Notes: generated by a model not told the origin, from the sequence alone. A stretch of 64,000 nt of DNA from Paracoccus alkanivorans (GCF_003697785.1 NZ_QOKZ01000001.1:248001-312000); one strand, 5' to 3'; shown: positions 1 through 9,383, numbered from the stretch's first letter. Translations and numbers: made by a program.

Positions 1-952
1 TCAGCGGCTTGACGTCGATCGCGCCGGAGGCGAGCATCTTCACGCAGCGCGGAAAGACATGCGCATAGCGGAAAATGTTCTCGACCCGCGCCTCGCGTAC
101 CATCGCCGCCCCCGCATCGTAAGAGATCGGATCGGGCTGTCCGCCAATCATCACCACGCAGCCGCCGGGCGCCAGGGGCGCAAAGACCCCCGCCGCGGCC
201 CGGGGCGAACCGGTCGCCTCGAACACCACATCCGCGCCCCAGCCATCGGTGTCGCGGGCGATGATCGCCTCGACATCCTCGGACCCCACGTTGACCGGGG
301 TGATGGCGGGGCTGAGCCCCGCCGCGATGTCCAGCTTCGGCGTGGCAAGGTCCGTGACATAGACCCGCGCGCAACCGGCGGCCAGCGCCGATATCGCCGT
401 GACCAGACCGATGGGACCCGCCCCCATGACCAGCGCGATATCGCCCGGCTTGATCCGCGCCTTGGTGGCGGCGTGAACACCGACGGCCAGCGGCTCGACC
501 ATCGCCGCCTCGGCGAAACTGACATTATCGGGCAGCAGGTAGGTGAAAGCCTCGGGATGCACGCAGGTCGGGCGCAGGATGCCATGCACCGGGGGCGTGG
601 CCCAGAAACGCACCGCCGGATCGACATTATACATCCCCAACCGGGTCGCGCGGCTGTTGGGATCGGGGATGCCCGGCTCCATGCAGACCCGATCCCCGGG
701 TTTCAGCGTCGTCACCTCCGGCCCGGTCTCGATCACAACGCCCGAGGCCTCGTGACCCAGGATCATCGGCTCGTTCACCACGAAGGGACCGATGCGGCCA
801 TGGGTATAGTAATGCACGTCCGAGCCGCAGATCCCGACCGTATGCAGGCGGATGCGGACATCGCGGGGGCCGAGGGTCTCTTCCTCGCGGTCGATCTGCG
901 GGAAGTCGCGCAGGGACAATTGATCCTTGGTTTCGAGAACAAGCGCTTCCAT
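1..952 (-). CDS. Zinc-dependent polyol (sorbitol/xylitol-type) dehydrogenase, C-terminus outside window
   Basis: This is a medium-chain zinc alcohol dehydrogenase, expected to oxidise a polyol to a ketose with NAD+. The 317 visible residues start [11 protein letters not shown] and contain the catalytic zinc motif [10 protein letters not shown], the GHE motif in LGHEASGVV, and the nucleotide-binding GAGPIG loop. No stop codon is reached before base 1, so the gene is cut by the window edge; family members are about 345 residues long. The start at 952 lies three bases after the stop of the small membrane-protein gene, so the two are co-transcribed with the upstream ABC transporter. The HYYTHGRIG stretch is typical of sorbitol and xylitol dehydrogenases. 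The substrate is inferred from context, not proven. Confidence 0.88.
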   Translation of the reverse strand, partial: MEALVLETKDQLSLRDFPQIDREEETLGPRDVRIRLHTVGICGSDVHYYTHGRIGPFVVNEPMILGHEASGVVIETGPEVTTLKPGDRVCMEPGIPDPNSRATRLGMYNVDPAVRFWATPPVHGILRPTCVHPEAFTYLLPDNVSFAEAAMVEPLAVGVHAATKARIKPGDIALVMGAGPIGLVTAISALAAGCARVYVTDLATPKLDIAAGLSPAITPVNVGSEDVEAIIARDTDGWGADVVFEATGSPRAAAGVFAPLAPGGCVVMIGGQPDPISYDAGAAMVREARVENIFRYAHVFPRCVKMLASGAIDVKPL

Positions 953-955
953 GGG

Positions 956-1156
956 CTATCCCCTCCGAATGATATATGCCGCCAGAACCGCCGAGATCGC
1001 GCAGCAGATCCAGATCGACAGGCCCAGAGGCTCGATGAAGCGGAACCAGAACAGCGACAGGGCGACCCAGATCACGACGCTGATGAACAAGCGGTCGAAC
1101 CAGTTGGTCTCGATGGGCAGAAAGCCCGGCTTGGGCGTCTTGGTATCTTCGCTCAT
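956..1156 (-). CDS. Small two-helix membrane protein of the polyol ABC operon
   Basis: This gene encodes a 66-residue protein of unknown function. It has a short charged N-terminus followed by two hydrophobic segments (about residues 23-42 and 47-63) and ends in the basic tail IIRRG. It lies four bases after the inner-membrane permease gene and three bases before the polyol dehydrogenase gene, so it is translated as part of the transport operon. I do not recognise the family. Its position suggests an accessory subunit or stabiliser of the permease, but that is inference. The tight spacing on both sides is the main reason to accept it as real. Confidence 0.7.
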   Translation of the reverse strand: MSEDTKTPKPGFLPIETNWFDRLFISVVIWVALSLFWFRFIEPLGLSIWICCAISAVLAAYIIRRG

Positions 1157-1160
1157 GTCG

Positions 1161-1997
1161 TCATCCCTTTACCGCGCCGAAGGTCAGGCCGGCCACGATA
1201 TGCCGCTGCACGAGGCTGAAGATGATCAGCGCCGGGATCAGCGTGAAGACCGAGATGGCGGCCATGATGCCCCATTCGGTGCCCGTGGTGGTTACATATT
1301 CTGACAGCCCGGTGGTCAGCGTGCGGGCGTTGAAATTGGTCAGGGTCGCGGCCAGAAGATATTCGTTCCATGCGAAAACCCATGTCAGGATCAGCGTGAC
1401 CGCAAGCCCGGGACGGGCCAGCGGAAAAACCACTTCCGAAATCACCTTCCAGGCGCTGGCCCCGTCGACATAGGCGGCCTCGTCCAGCTCCTTGGGAATG
1501 CCGTCCAGCGTCGGCCGCAGGGTCCAGATCGCGAAGGGCAGGTTGAAGGTGCAATAGACGAGGATCATCCCGGTCCGGGTGTCGGCCAGCGAGAATTCCC
1601 CGATCCTGTAGACCTGCGTCAGCAGCAGGAACAGCGGCAGCAGGAACACGGCGGGCGGAGCCATCCGGTTGGTGATGGTCCAGAAGAAGATGCTCTCCTT
1701 GCCCGGCAGGTCGAAACGCGACAGGGCGTAGCAGGCCATGAAGCCCAGCAGCGTGCAAAGCACCGCGTTGCCGGTCGAGATCACCAGCGAATTGACCATG
1801 TAGCCGCGCAGGGTGCGGTCGCCAAGCACGTCCAGGTAGTTCTGCCAATAGATATCGGTCAGGATCACGCTCGGGGTCGAGAACAGCTCGACGGCGGGTT
1901 TGACCGAGATCACGAACAGCCAGTAGATCGGAAACAGCGTCAGAAAGCTGATCAATGTCCAGAACAATACGGGCAACCAGCGATTACCATTCCTCAT
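1161..1997 (-). CDS. ABC sugar/polyol transporter permease, MalG type
   Basis: This is the second permease subunit of a carbohydrate ABC importer of the MalFG class, 278 residues long, with about six membrane helices starting at LPVLFWTLISFLTLFPIYWL. The cytoplasmic EAA loop that docks the ATPase is clear at ELDEAAYVDGASAWKV, followed by FPLARPG. The C-terminus QRHIVAGLTFGAVKG is the usual ending of MalG-like proteins. It follows the MalF-like gene by four bases. No ATPase gene is visible in this cluster; it probably lies to the left of the window. Confidence 0.93.
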   Translation of the reverse strand: MRNGNRWLPVLFWTLISFLTLFPIYWLFVISVKPAVELFSTPSVILTDIYWQNYLDVLGDRTLRGYMVNSLVISTGNAVLCTLLGFMACYALSRFDLPGKESIFFWTITNRMAPPAVFLLPLFLLLTQVYRIGEFSLADTRTGMILVYCTFNLPFAIWTLRPTLDGIPKELDEAAYVDGASAWKVISEVVFPLARPGLAVTLILTWVFAWNEYLLAATLTNFNARTLTTGLSEYVTTTGTEWGIMAAISVFTLIPALIIFSLVQRHIVAGLTFGAVKG

Positions 1998-2001
1998 CGG
2001 C

Positions 2002-2880
2002 CTAGCCCTTCCTGGTGTTGCGCGGTGCGATCAGGCTGACATAGAGCAGCCAGCACGCCACGATGGTGAGATAGAGGACCACGACCGATATCGCCGAACC
2101 ATAGCCGTAATTCGTGCGCGGAAAGACCTCCTTGAAGATATGCACCCCGACATAGCGGGTGGCCGAGCCGGGCCCGCCCCCGGTCAGCATCAGCACCTCA
2201 TCCACGGTGCGTAGCGCATCCATCAGGCGGATGAAGACGGTGGCGATGATGGCGGGGCGGATCATCGGCAGGGTGATGTGCCAGAATATCTGCCGCTTGT
2301 TCGCGCCGTCGATCTGCGCCTGCTCGAACGGATCGGGCGGCAGCGATACCAGTGCGGCGATCAGCGAAAGCGTGACCAGCGGCGTCCAGTGCCAGATATC
2401 CATGATCACCGTGACGGTGAATGCCTGAAGGGCGCTTTGCCCGATATTCAGGTTATAGCCGAACCAGTCGTCCAGGATATTCGGCAGGATCCCGATGGAA
2501 GGCGTCGTCATCAGTTTCCAGATCGAACCGACGATGATCGGCGCCATGATCAGCGGCAGGGTATGAATGGTGCGAAAGAAGGCCTTGCCCGGAAAATCCC
2601 GCATGAAGGCCTGCGCCAGCGCATAGCCGATGATCAGTTCCGAGACGACCGCAAAGAAGACGAAGGCGATCGTTACGCCAAGCGAGGCCAGAAACTGCGC
2701 GTCGAACACGACCCTGCGGTAGTTCTCGGCCCAGTTGAAGATCATGTCGGGATTGACCGCGAACGGGTTCCACTGGTGGAACGACACGAACAGGACATAG
2801 ATGAATGGCACCACGCCAAAGAAGAAAAGAAGGATCAGCGTCGGGGCAAGAAGCGCCCAGCCCAGTGTCTTGGAATGCAT
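2002..2880 (-). CDS. ABC sugar/polyol transporter permease, MalF type
   Basis: This is the first permease subunit of the same importer, 292 residues long, with six predicted membrane helices. The EAA loop reads EQAQIDGANKRQIFWHITLP, the family form of EAA-DGA-x8-P. The segment LRTVDEVLMLTGGGPG is the typical periplasmic loop of MalF/UgpA-type permeases. It lies between the binding-protein gene (94-base gap) and the MalG-like gene (four-base gap), in the order found in the Rhodobacter smo sorbitol/mannitol operon. Polyol specificity is inferred from the dehydrogenase in the same operon. Confidence 0.93.
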   Translation of the reverse strand: MHSKTLGWALLAPTLILLFFFGVVPFIYVLFVSFHQWNPFAVNPDMIFNWAENYRRVVFDAQFLASLGVTIAFVFFAVVSELIIGYALAQAFMRDFPGKAFFRTIHTLPLIMAPIIVGSIWKLMTTPSIGILPNILDDWFGYNLNIGQSALQAFTVTVIMDIWHWTPLVTLSLIAALVSLPPDPFEQAQIDGANKRQIFWHITLPMIRPAIIATVFIRLMDALRTVDEVLMLTGGGPGSATRYVGVHIFKEVFPRTNYGYGSAISVVVLYLTIVACWLLYVSLIAPRNTRKG

Positions 2881-2973
2881 CGGCCTGTTCCCAACCTATT
2901 CGCGGACAGGAAACCCTGCCAGCGCCGTGCCGGATGAAGCGCCGCCGCGGCCACTGTCGCGGCGGCAAAGCGA

Positions 2974-4410
2974 TTACTGGCGATAGCCGAGCGAGGTCAG
3001 TTCTTCCTCGGCCTTGGCGGCCATCTGGTCCAGCCCCTCGTCCGGGCCGATATCGCCGGTCAGGATCGAGTAGAAGATCGGCGCGGTCGCCTCGCGGACC
3101 TGCGCGTGGAAAGGATAGGCCGGGGCACCGCCGAACAGGTCGCCCTGATCGCGCAGCATGTCGAAATAGCCGCCTAGTTCCTCGTTCAGTGCCTGCACCT
3201 TGGGATCGTCATAGGTCGCGTTGTTGGTGATCCGCGATCCGGCCAGCGCCCAATCGGCCTGCAATTCGTCCTGGGCGATATATTGCAGGAACAACAGCGC
3301 GGCCTCCTTGTTCTTCGAGGTGACTGGCACGCCGAAGGCGCCGCCGTCATAATAGCCCAGGTAGCCTTCGCCGCTCTCGGCATCCTCAAGCACACCTTCG
3401 GACAGCGGCGGCAGGGCGACGCCGACATTGCCGACGACCCGCGACTGGTTCTCGTCCGAGGCGATCCAGGCGGCGTTCTCGCCGTAAACCAATCCCTGCG
3501 CAGCGCGCCCTGCGGCAAAGGTGGTTGCCACCTCTGTCCATGTCGACTGAACCGACTCGGGCGGCGCGATGTCGCGCAGATGGAGCCACCATTTCAGCGC
3601 CTCCTTGGCCTCGGGCGAGTTCATCTGGCCGCCATTCTCGACCGTGGCGGCATAGTTGTTCTCGGGATCGATCCCCCAGTTATAGACGCCGAAAGTCGGG
3701 GCGACGGATTCGAAATATTCATACCACGACGCGGCATGGCCGGTATGGGCCTGCGCGGTCGTGCCCCACAGGTCCAGGTCGTGATCCTTGCCCCATTGGG
3801 TGAAGAAATCCGCGATCTCGGTATATTCCTCATGCGTCTTGGCCGGGGCCAGGTCGCGGCCGGTCTGCTCCTTGAACGCCGCCATGATCTCGGGATCCGA
3901 GAACAGGTCGGTGCGGTAGAGATAGGGCTTGATGAAGGCCTCGACCGGCATGCCGTAAAGATGGTCATCCTCGTCGCGGAAGAATTCGGCAAAGCTGGTC
4001 AGCATCGATTCTTCGAATGCCGGCGATTTGAGTTCGGGTTTTTCCGTGAGCGTGCCGGTGATGTCGGTCAGGAAATCGCGGGCCAGATAGGCATAGACGA
4101 TATCCTGTTCGATATAAACCATGTCATAGATGCCGGTCCCGGCCTCCATGTCCTTGATGGCCTTGTCATACATCTGGTCCCATGAGGTGGTCTCGATATC
4201 GACGCGGATGCCGGTCAGTTCCTCGAATTGCGGGGCGAGCACGTCCTTGACGTAGTTCGAGGGCGGCGTCGCCTCGGTTACGCCACGCAGGGTCACGCCC
4301 TCGAATTGCGCCCCCGCCTCTTTCCAGAAACTGTCGTCCTGGGCTGCGGCCATGCCAGCGGCGAATGACAGCGCCAGCGCCGAAGCGCCGATCTTCAATG
4401 CAATATTCAT
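2974..4410 (-). CDS. ABC transporter extracellular solute-binding protein (family 1), polyol type
   Basis: This is the periplasmic binding protein of the operon, 478 residues from the start chosen here. An in-frame ATG 105 bases further upstream exists, but the start at 4410 is preceded by GGGAGTGGAGAC and gives a proper signal peptide ([16 protein letters not shown] to AAAQDD), so the shorter form is preferred. The mature part carries features of large family-1 binding proteins, such as [18 protein letters not shown] and the C-terminal LTSLGYRQ. It is the first gene of the operon and faces the divergent SorC-type regulator across about 200 bases. The predicted ligand is a sugar alcohol. Confidence 0.92.
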   Translation of the reverse strand: MNIALKIGASALALSFAAGMAAAQDDSFWKEAGAQFEGVTLRGVTEATPPSNYVKDVLAPQFEELTGIRVDIETTSWDQMYDKAIKDMEAGTGIYDMVYIEQDIVYAYLARDFLTDITGTLTEKPELKSPAFEESMLTSFAEFFRDEDDHLYGMPVEAFIKPYLYRTDLFSDPEIMAAFKEQTGRDLAPAKTHEEYTEIADFFTQWGKDHDLDLWGTTAQAHTGHAASWYEYFESVAPTFGVYNWGIDPENNYAATVENGGQMNSPEAKEALKWWLHLRDIAPPESVQSTWTEVATTFAAGRAAQGLVYGENAAWIASDENQSRVVGNVGVALPPLSEGVLEDAESGEGYLGYYDGGAFGVPVTSKNKEAALLFLQYIAQDELQADWALAGSRITNNATYDDPKVQALNEELGGYFDMLRDQGDLFGGAPAYPFHAQVREATAPIFYSILTGDIGPDEGLDQMAAKAEEELTSLGYRQ

Positions 4411-4491
4411 GTCTCCACTCCCTATGCGAGCGATCCCGTGGCCCTTCGGCCTTGCGAGCAGTCGGGCAGGCCTCGCCTCCGCCTCATCATG

Positions 4492-4552
4492 ACAAATGTA
4501 TGGCCATGCATGCAAGAGAAATTTTCGTTTGTATGAATCTAATTACACTTGT
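4492..4552. promoter_or_regulatory. Candidate regulator-binding inverted repeat in the divergent promoter
   Basis: In the 200 bases between the binding-protein start and the regulator start, ACAAATGTA (4492-4500) is mirrored by TACACTTGT (4544-4552); eight of nine bases match as an inverted repeat. The centres are 52 bases apart, about five helical turns. The A+T-rich stretch between them probably holds the promoters. SorC-family proteins bind as tetramers to separated sites, so these arms are reasonable operators. No binding evidence exists here. Confidence 0.35.
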
Positions 4553-4609
4553 AACATCCATGCAGTCAGCGCCTTGACGAATTTTCGAAACTCGTGATGG
4601 GATGCGCGG

Positions 4610-5566
4610 ATGGATAATGTCGATATCTCTGAAGAAGATGCTTTTCTTGCCCAGGTCTGCTGGCAGTATTTCGTCAACGAGTTGACGCAGGCGGAGATTG
4701 CCAAATACCTTGGCGTCACGCGCTTGCGGGTCAATCAGGCCATCCAGAAGGCGAAATCCTCGGGGATCGTCAGGGTCCAGATCGAATCGCCCTACCTGCC
4801 CCGGATCGAACTGCAGGAAAGACTGCAGGAGCGGTTCGGCCTGCACAGGGTCCAGGTCGCCCCCACCCATCCACAGCTTTACGACTTCCACCGCCCGGCG
4901 GGGAGCGCCTTGGCCAGCTATATGCTCGATCGGGTAAAATCGGGACATTGGCGCAGGATCGGCGTGTCATGGGGGATGACGCTGCAAGCCACTATCGACC
5001 GCCTCCCCAAGCTCTCGCTCCCGGATATCGAGATCATCTCGATGATCGGCGGCACCAGCCGGGGGGAGGCGTTCAATTCCTTCGGCATCGCATCCGGCTT
5101 TGCCGAGCGTTTCGGCGCAAGATACTCGCTTCTCGCGGCCCCTATCTTCCTGGGTAAGGAGGTCGAACGCCGGGCATTCCTGGCGCAGGAAAATTTCGAG
5201 AAGCATTTCAAGAAACTGGAAACGCTCGATGCGGCCATCCTGACGGCCAGCAATATCTCGGCGAAATCCTATCTCATATCTTCCGGCCTGCCCGAGGGAG
5301 TCACGCCAGAGGGTCTGATCGAGGCGGGGGCGATCGGCGATGTGGTCTGCCGCTTTCTGGACACCAATGGCAATCTGGTTTCGGACAGGCTGGACCGGCA
5401 GACGATCGGCATCGAACTGGAGATCCTGAAATCCGTGCCCGAGCGGATCCTCGCGGCGGCGGGACCGCACAAGGTGGATATCATCCGCGTCGTCGCCAGT
5501 CAGGGTATCGCCACGACGCTGATCACGGATGACGTGACGGCAAGGCTTCTGCTGAACGATACCTGA
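4610..5566 (+). CDS. SorC/DeoR-type sugar-binding transcriptional regulator
   Basis: This is a 318-residue regulator of the SorC family: an N-terminal helix-turn-helix (about residues 20-50, with LTQAEIAKYLGVTRLRVNQA) and a C-terminal sugar-phosphate-binding domain. Family marks include IGVSWGMTLQATI, ISMIGGTSRGEAFNSFGIA and the downstream GAIGDVVCRFLDTNG segment that contributes to effector binding. It is transcribed away from the polyol ABC operon and most likely controls it in response to a phosphorylated or free polyol or ketose. An equivalent regulator accompanies several rhodobacterial sorbitol/mannitol operons. The target is inferred from the divergent arrangement. Confidence 0.9.
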   Translation: MDNVDISEEDAFLAQVCWQYFVNELTQAEIAKYLGVTRLRVNQAIQKAKSSGIVRVQIESPYLPRIELQERLQERFGLHRVQVAPTHPQLYDFHRPAGSALASYMLDRVKSGHWRRIGVSWGMTLQATIDRLPKLSLPDIEIISMIGGTSRGEAFNSFGIASGFAERFGARYSLLAAPIFLGKEVERRAFLAQENFEKHFKKLETLDAAILTASNISAKSYLISSGLPEGVTPEGLIEAGAIGDVVCRFLDTNGNLVSDRLDRQTIGIELEILKSVPERILAAAGPHKVDIIRVVASQGIATTLITDDVTARLLLNDT

Positions 5567-5649
5567 CCCCTTGCATCGTGCCACCGCTTGGCAAGGCCGG
5601 ACGCAACGCTTAGGCATGTCGCGACAGATCGACAGCACCGGCAGGCAGA

Positions 5650-6339
5650 ATGACCGACAGCAGCCCCCTGCGCCATCCGCATGAATACGCGATGGCAATC
5701 CGATATCAGCAACGCTCGGCAGAGGTGAAAGCCCTGCAACGGCAATGCTATGCGCTGGCGACGCTGCGGCTGCGCGCCGCGATCGATAGCGCCGGTGGAT
5801 CGGGTGCCGGGCTGGCGATCGTGTCGGATATCGACGAGACGATCCTCGACAACACCGCCGTCATGGCCCATGCCATGATACAAAGGCAGCAACGCGATAA
5901 TATCGCGACATGGAAATTATGGGAGTGCGAGGGCCAGCCCCATCTGATCCCCGGTGCAACGGATTTCTTTGATCTGGCCGACCAGTCGGGAGTGACGATT
6001 TTCTATGTCTCTGATCGTTTTGATGAAAACAAGCCGGCAACGATGGCGACCCTGACGAGCCTGGGCCTCCCCCAGGTCACGGCGGAACAGGTTCTGCTTT
6101 ACGGTCCCCCCAAGGCCGAGCGCCGCGCCGCCATTGCCGCGAAACATCGCATCGTGCTGCAACTGGGCGATACGATGCATGATTTTCACGACGCATTCGC
6201 CGGAACCGCGCTGGAGGATCAGCACAGGCTGACCGAGGATCACGCCGACCGCTTTGGCAAGGACTGGATCGTTTTTCCCAACGCCGCGCATGGCACCTGG
6301 ATGGATGCGGATATCCGGCCCTGGGAAATCACGCAATAA
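5650..6339 (+). CDS. HAD-family acid phosphatase, class B/e(P4)-like, without signal peptide
   Basis: This is a 229-residue phosphatase of the HAD superfamily related to the e(P4)-type nucleotidases. The nucleophile motif is VSDIDETILDN (Asp60 and Asp62), motif II is FYVSDR, and the C-terminal acidic motif is LQLGDTMHDF. The N-terminal helix SAEVKALQRQCYALA resembles the pre-catalytic helix of e(P4). Classical e(P4) proteins are outer-membrane lipoproteins, but this N-terminus (MTDSSPLRHPHEY) has no hydrophobic segment or lipobox, so the protein is predicted to be cytoplasmic. It ends ten bases before the convergent thioesterase gene. The substrate is unknown; phosphomonoesters such as nucleotides are the family norm. 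Confidence 0.82.
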   Translation: MTDSSPLRHPHEYAMAIRYQQRSAEVKALQRQCYALATLRLRAAIDSAGGSGAGLAIVSDIDETILDNTAVMAHAMIQRQQRDNIATWKLWECEGQPHLIPGATDFFDLADQSGVTIFYVSDRFDENKPATMATLTSLGLPQVTAEQVLLYGPPKAERRAAIAAKHRIVLQLGDTMHDFHDAFAGTALEDQHRLTEDHADRFGKDWIVFPNAAHGTWMDADIRPWEITQ

Positions 6340-6348
6340 TCGCCGGCA

Positions 6349-6753
6349 TCAGCCATCCCCGCCCGGGGCGGAGCGAACGGGCCTCGCCCTTCCCTCCCCG
6401 TCCAGGGCGACGAAGGTGAATCTCGCCTCGGTGACTTTCTCGCTATGCTCGTGATCACGCTCACGCCGCCATGCCTCGACATGGATATGCATCGAGCTTC
6501 GGCCGACCTTCAGCAGTTCCGTGAAAAGCGAGACCTCATCTCCGACCTTGACGGGGCGCAGGAATTTCATCCCCTCGACTGCTATGGTGGCACTGCGGCC
6601 ATGCGCGGTCAACGCGGCCACGGTTCCAGCGGCAAGGTCCATCTGGCTCATCAGCCAGCCGCCGAAAATATCCCCGGCCGGATTGGTGTCGGCGGGCATC
6701 GCGATGGTGCGAATGGTCGGATTCCTTGACGGCGCGGCGGCTGGATCGGACAT
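6349..6753 (-). CDS. Acyl-CoA thioesterase, hotdog fold, YciA-like
   Basis: This is a 134-residue single-hotdog thioesterase that hydrolyses acyl-CoA esters. The family signature is DTNPAGDIFGGWLMSQMDLAAG, with the catalytic Asp in the GGWLMSQMD turn; the later strands include VGDEVSLFTELLKVGRSS and VTEARFTFVALD. The start at 6753 is chosen because AGAAAGG lies at normal spacing and it begins just before the conserved region; the longer reading frame upstream looks non-coding. The length equals that of YciA (about 132). It is convergent with the upstream phosphatase gene. The physiological substrate cannot be told from sequence. Confidence 0.88.
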   Translation of the reverse strand: MSDPAAAPSRNPTIRTIAMPADTNPAGDIFGGWLMSQMDLAAGTVAALTAHGRSATIAVEGMKFLRPVKVGDEVSLFTELLKVGRSSMHIHVEAWRRERDHEHSEKVTEARFTFVALDGEGRARPVRSAPGGDG

Positions 6754-7103
6754 GAAAAACCTTTCTGGCATACGCTGAACGTTTTTTTCAAGCGCGTGCC
6801 CCAAGAATATAACACGCGGTCGACAGATCCAGTCCAGCCGAAGCTCGCCACCGGAGGTGACAGCGGCATGCTCTTGGCCCTGTTTCACTCCGCAGTCCTG
6901 GGCGGATCAGGATGCAACGGAAAATGTCAAAAGCGGGAACCGGATTTCCGCAGCTGGAGGCGTTGACAAGGGCACTGGCGAAAACGCGCCGAGCAGAAAG
7001 GCGCCCACCGCTGCAAAACAGCAAATAATTGCCTGTCGCGCAATGGTGACATATCCTTTCCGCAGCAGCGCGCTGCCTATGGTTCACAGGGGATAGAAAA
7101 AAT
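6754..7103. other. Intergenic region before mscL
   Basis: These 350 bases separate the start of the thioesterase gene and the start of mscL. A TTGACA hexamer occurs near 6964 but I see no convincing partner -10 box. Short open frames on both strands lack ribosome-binding sites and recognisable content. It probably carries the divergent promoters only. Confidence 0.4.
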
Positions 7104-7538
7104 ATGATTCAGGAATTCAAAGAGTTCATCGCCAGGGGCAATGTCATGGACATGGCCGTCGGCATTATCATCGGCGCAGCCTTCACGGCGATCGTGACAT
7201 CACTGGTCGACGACCTGATCAACCCGATCATCGGGCTGGTGACAGGCGGCGTCGATTTCACCAATAAATATGTCGTCCTTTCAGGAGAGGTCGCCAATGG
7301 CACCAGTCTGGCCGCGGCACGCGATGCGGGAGCGGCTGTGTTTGCCTATGGCTCGTTTCTGATGGCGGTGCTGAATTTCCTGATCATTGCATGGGTGGTG
7401 TTCCTGCTGGTCAAGGCGGTGAACCGCGCCAAATCCGCAGCAATGCCGGAAAAACCGGCAGCAGAGGAAGCCCCGGCGGGCCCGACCCAGGAAGAGCTGC
7501 TCGCCCAGATTCGCGACCTGCTGGCCACGAAAGCCTGA
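7104..7538 (+). CDS. mscL: Large-conductance mechanosensitive channel MscL
   Basis: This is a 144-residue homopentameric channel subunit that opens under membrane tension to release solutes during osmotic downshock. The N-terminal amphipathic helix and first membrane helix are diagnostic: [19 protein letters not shown] followed by [18 protein letters not shown]. The second membrane helix is [20 protein letters not shown], and a charged cytoplasmic helix ([12 protein letters not shown]) closes the protein. The length is normal. It is monocistronic and convergent with alanine dehydrogenase. Confidence 0.97.
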   Translation: MIQEFKEFIARGNVMDMAVGIIIGAAFTAIVTSLVDDLINPIIGLVTGGVDFTNKYVVLSGEVANGTSLAAARDAGAAVFAYGSFLMAVLNFLIIAWVVFLLVKAVNRAKSAAMPEKPAAEEAPAGPTQEELLAQIRDLLATKA

Positions 7539-7544
7539 TATCGA

Positions 7545-7570
7545 GGGCGCTTCCGCAGCCGGGAGCGCCC
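7545..7570. terminator. Hairpin between convergent mscL and ald
   Basis: GGGCGCTTCC (7545-7554) pairs with GGGAGCGCCC (7561-7570) with one mismatch in ten. It lies in the 42 bases between two convergent stop codons. There is no clear T-run on either side, so it may be a weak or shared terminator. Confidence 0.45.
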
Positions 7571-7580
7571 CGCTGATCCA

Positions 7581-8699
7581 TTATCCGTTCAACAATTCTT
7601 CCGGCGTGATCGCGGCGATTCCCAGTGCCTCGCCCACAGGCAGCGAGGTCAGCCTGCCCTGATGCGTCGACAGTCCGGCCCGCAGATGCGGATCGTCACT
7701 GACCGCCTGCCGCCAGCCCTTGTCGGCGAGTGCCAGTAGGAACGGCAGGGTCACATTGCCCAGGGCCTGGGTCGAGGTTCGCGCCACCGCGCCCGGCATG
7801 TTCGCCACGCAGTAATGCACCACCCCGTCCACCTCGTAGATCGGATCCTGATGAGTCGTGGGGCGTGAAGTCTCGAAACAGCCGCCCTGATCAATGGCCA
7901 CATCCACCAGAACCGAGCCCTGCGGCATGGTCGATAGCTGTTCGCGGCTGATCAGCTTGGGCGCGGCCGCGCCGGGAATCAGCACTGCGCCGATCACCAT
8001 ATCGGCGGTCTGGATCAGTTCGGCTGTGGCGGCGGCATTGGCGTATTGGGTAGTCAGCTTGCCCATGAACACGTCGTCCAGATAGGACAGGCGCGGCACC
8101 GAACGGTCCATGACCGTCACATTCGCACCCATGCCCACGGCAACCCGGGCCGCCGCGGCCCCGACCACGCCGCCACCGATGATGATCACATTGGCCGGAC
8201 GAACACCCGGCACGCCGCCCATCAGCACGCCGCGCCCGCCATTGGCCTTTTGCATCGCCCATGATCCGACCTGCGGCGCGAGGCGTCCGGCCACCTCGGA
8301 CATCGGCGCCAGCAGCGGCAACCCCCCACGTGCGTCCGTCACGGTTTCATAGGCGATCGAGGTCACACCGGAGTCCAGCAGGTCGCGGGTCTGGTCCGGA
8401 TCCGGGGCGAGGTGCAGATAGGTGAAGAGCAACTGTCCCTCACGCAGCAGCTTGCGCTCCACCGCCTGCGGTTCCTTGACCTTGATGACCAGTTCGGATC
8501 TGTCGAACACCGCCGCCGCATCCGGGGCGATCTCGGCGCCGATGGCGAGATAATCCTCGTCCGAAAAGCCGGCGCCTAGCCCTGCCCCGGTCTCTACCAG
8601 CACGTGATGGCCGCGCAGAACCGCCTCGGCGGCATTGGCGGGGGTCAACCCCACCCGGAATTCCTGCGGTTTGATTTCCTTCGGGCAACCGATTTTCAT
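7581..8699 (-). CDS. ald: Alanine dehydrogenase
   Basis: This enzyme interconverts L-alanine and pyruvate plus ammonia with NAD(H). The 372-residue protein begins MKIGCPKEIKPQEFRVGLTP, the classic AlaDH/PNT N-terminus, preceded by GAGGAGC. It contains the nucleotide-binding segment VIIIGGGVVGAAAARVAVGM and the DVAIDQGGCFETSRPTTH segment characteristic of alanine dehydrogenases. The length matches the family. A divergent Lrp/AsnC-type regulator lies 155 bases away, the usual arrangement for alanine-responsive control of ald. A longer upstream frame exists but lacks the family N-terminus. Confidence 0.97.
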   Translation of the reverse strand: MKIGCPKEIKPQEFRVGLTPANAAEAVLRGHHVLVETGAGLGAGFSDEDYLAIGAEIAPDAAAVFDRSELVIKVKEPQAVERKLLREGQLLFTYLHLAPDPDQTRDLLDSGVTSIAYETVTDARGGLPLLAPMSEVAGRLAPQVGSWAMQKANGGRGVLMGGVPGVRPANVIIIGGGVVGAAAARVAVGMGANVTVMDRSVPRLSYLDDVFMGKLTTQYANAAATAELIQTADMVIGAVLIPGAAAPKLISREQLSTMPQGSVLVDVAIDQGGCFETSRPTTHQDPIYEVDGVVHYCVANMPGAVARTSTQALGNVTLPFLLALADKGWRQAVSDDPHLRAGLSTHQGRLTSLPVGEALGIAAITPEELLNG

Positions 8700-8854
8700 G
8701 AAGCTGCTCCTCCCCTGATTGGAACCGTTCAAGCCTTGGCAGCAGACAGATTGCCAGAAAATCGCCGCAAAGTGCTGCGAAGCTGGGGTGTCACGACACC
8801 AGGTGACAAGAGAAAACATTGGATATCCAGATGTTTTTCGAAGAATATCCCCCA

Positions 8855-9316
8855 ATGAGCGAAATTGACGCAATAGACCGCCGAATCCTCGCCTTGCTGC
8901 AAAAGCATGGCCGAATCAGTAATGCCGAACTGGCGACACGGGTGCATCTGTCGCCAAGCGCCTGTCACCGGCGCGTGCAGCGCCTGGAAGAGACAGGCGT
9001 GATCCAGGATTACGTCGCCCTGCTGAATGCACGCAAGTTGCAGCGGCAAACCACCGTATTTGTCGAGATCACCCTGTCGGGTCAGGCGGACGAGCTGCTG
9101 GATGCGTTCGAGCGCGCGGTGCGGGCGATTCCCGATGTGCTGGAATGTCACCTGATGGCCGGAACGGCGGATTACCTGCTGAAGATCGTGGTCGAGGATA
9201 CCGACGATTTCGCACGCATCCACCGCCAGCATCTTGCGCGCTTGCCCGGCGTGGCGCAGATGCATTCGTCGTTTGCGCTGCGCACGGTGTTCCGGACCAC
9301 CGCCATACCGGTATGA
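8855..9316 (+). CDS. Lrp/AsnC-family transcriptional regulator, likely controller of ald
   Basis: This is a 153-residue regulator with an N-terminal winged HTH (IDRRILALLQKHGRISNAEL and HLSPSACHRRVQRLEETGVI) and a C-terminal RAM ligand-binding domain (GTADYLLKIVVEDTDDF). The start at 8855 (MSEIDAIDRR) is the family-typical one; an in-frame ATG at 8831 would add eight residues. It is divergent from ald, so it probably activates or represses ald in response to alanine. It is followed 67 bases later by gabD on the same strand. The assignment as an alanine-responsive regulator is contextual. Confidence 0.9.
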   Translation: MSEIDAIDRRILALLQKHGRISNAELATRVHLSPSACHRRVQRLEETGVIQDYVALLNARKLQRQTTVFVEITLSGQADELLDAFERAVRAIPDVLECHLMAGTADYLLKIVVEDTDDFARIHRQHLARLPGVAQMHSSFALRTVFRTTAIPV

Positions 9317-9383
9317 CCCGAGCCCTTTGACAAGTCGGCTGCCGCGTGGTCATCTTTCGGCAAATCCAGCAAACGGGGCTGTC

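Noticed and set aside
151..627. Long minus-strand frame inside the polyol dehydrogenase
   Set aside because: It is a shadow in another frame; the real gene is read continuously with zinc-dehydrogenase motifs.
6788..7087. Minus-strand open frame upstream of mscL
   Set aside because: No recognisable domain and no ribosome-binding site; a signal-peptide-like stretch appears only in another frame without a start codon.
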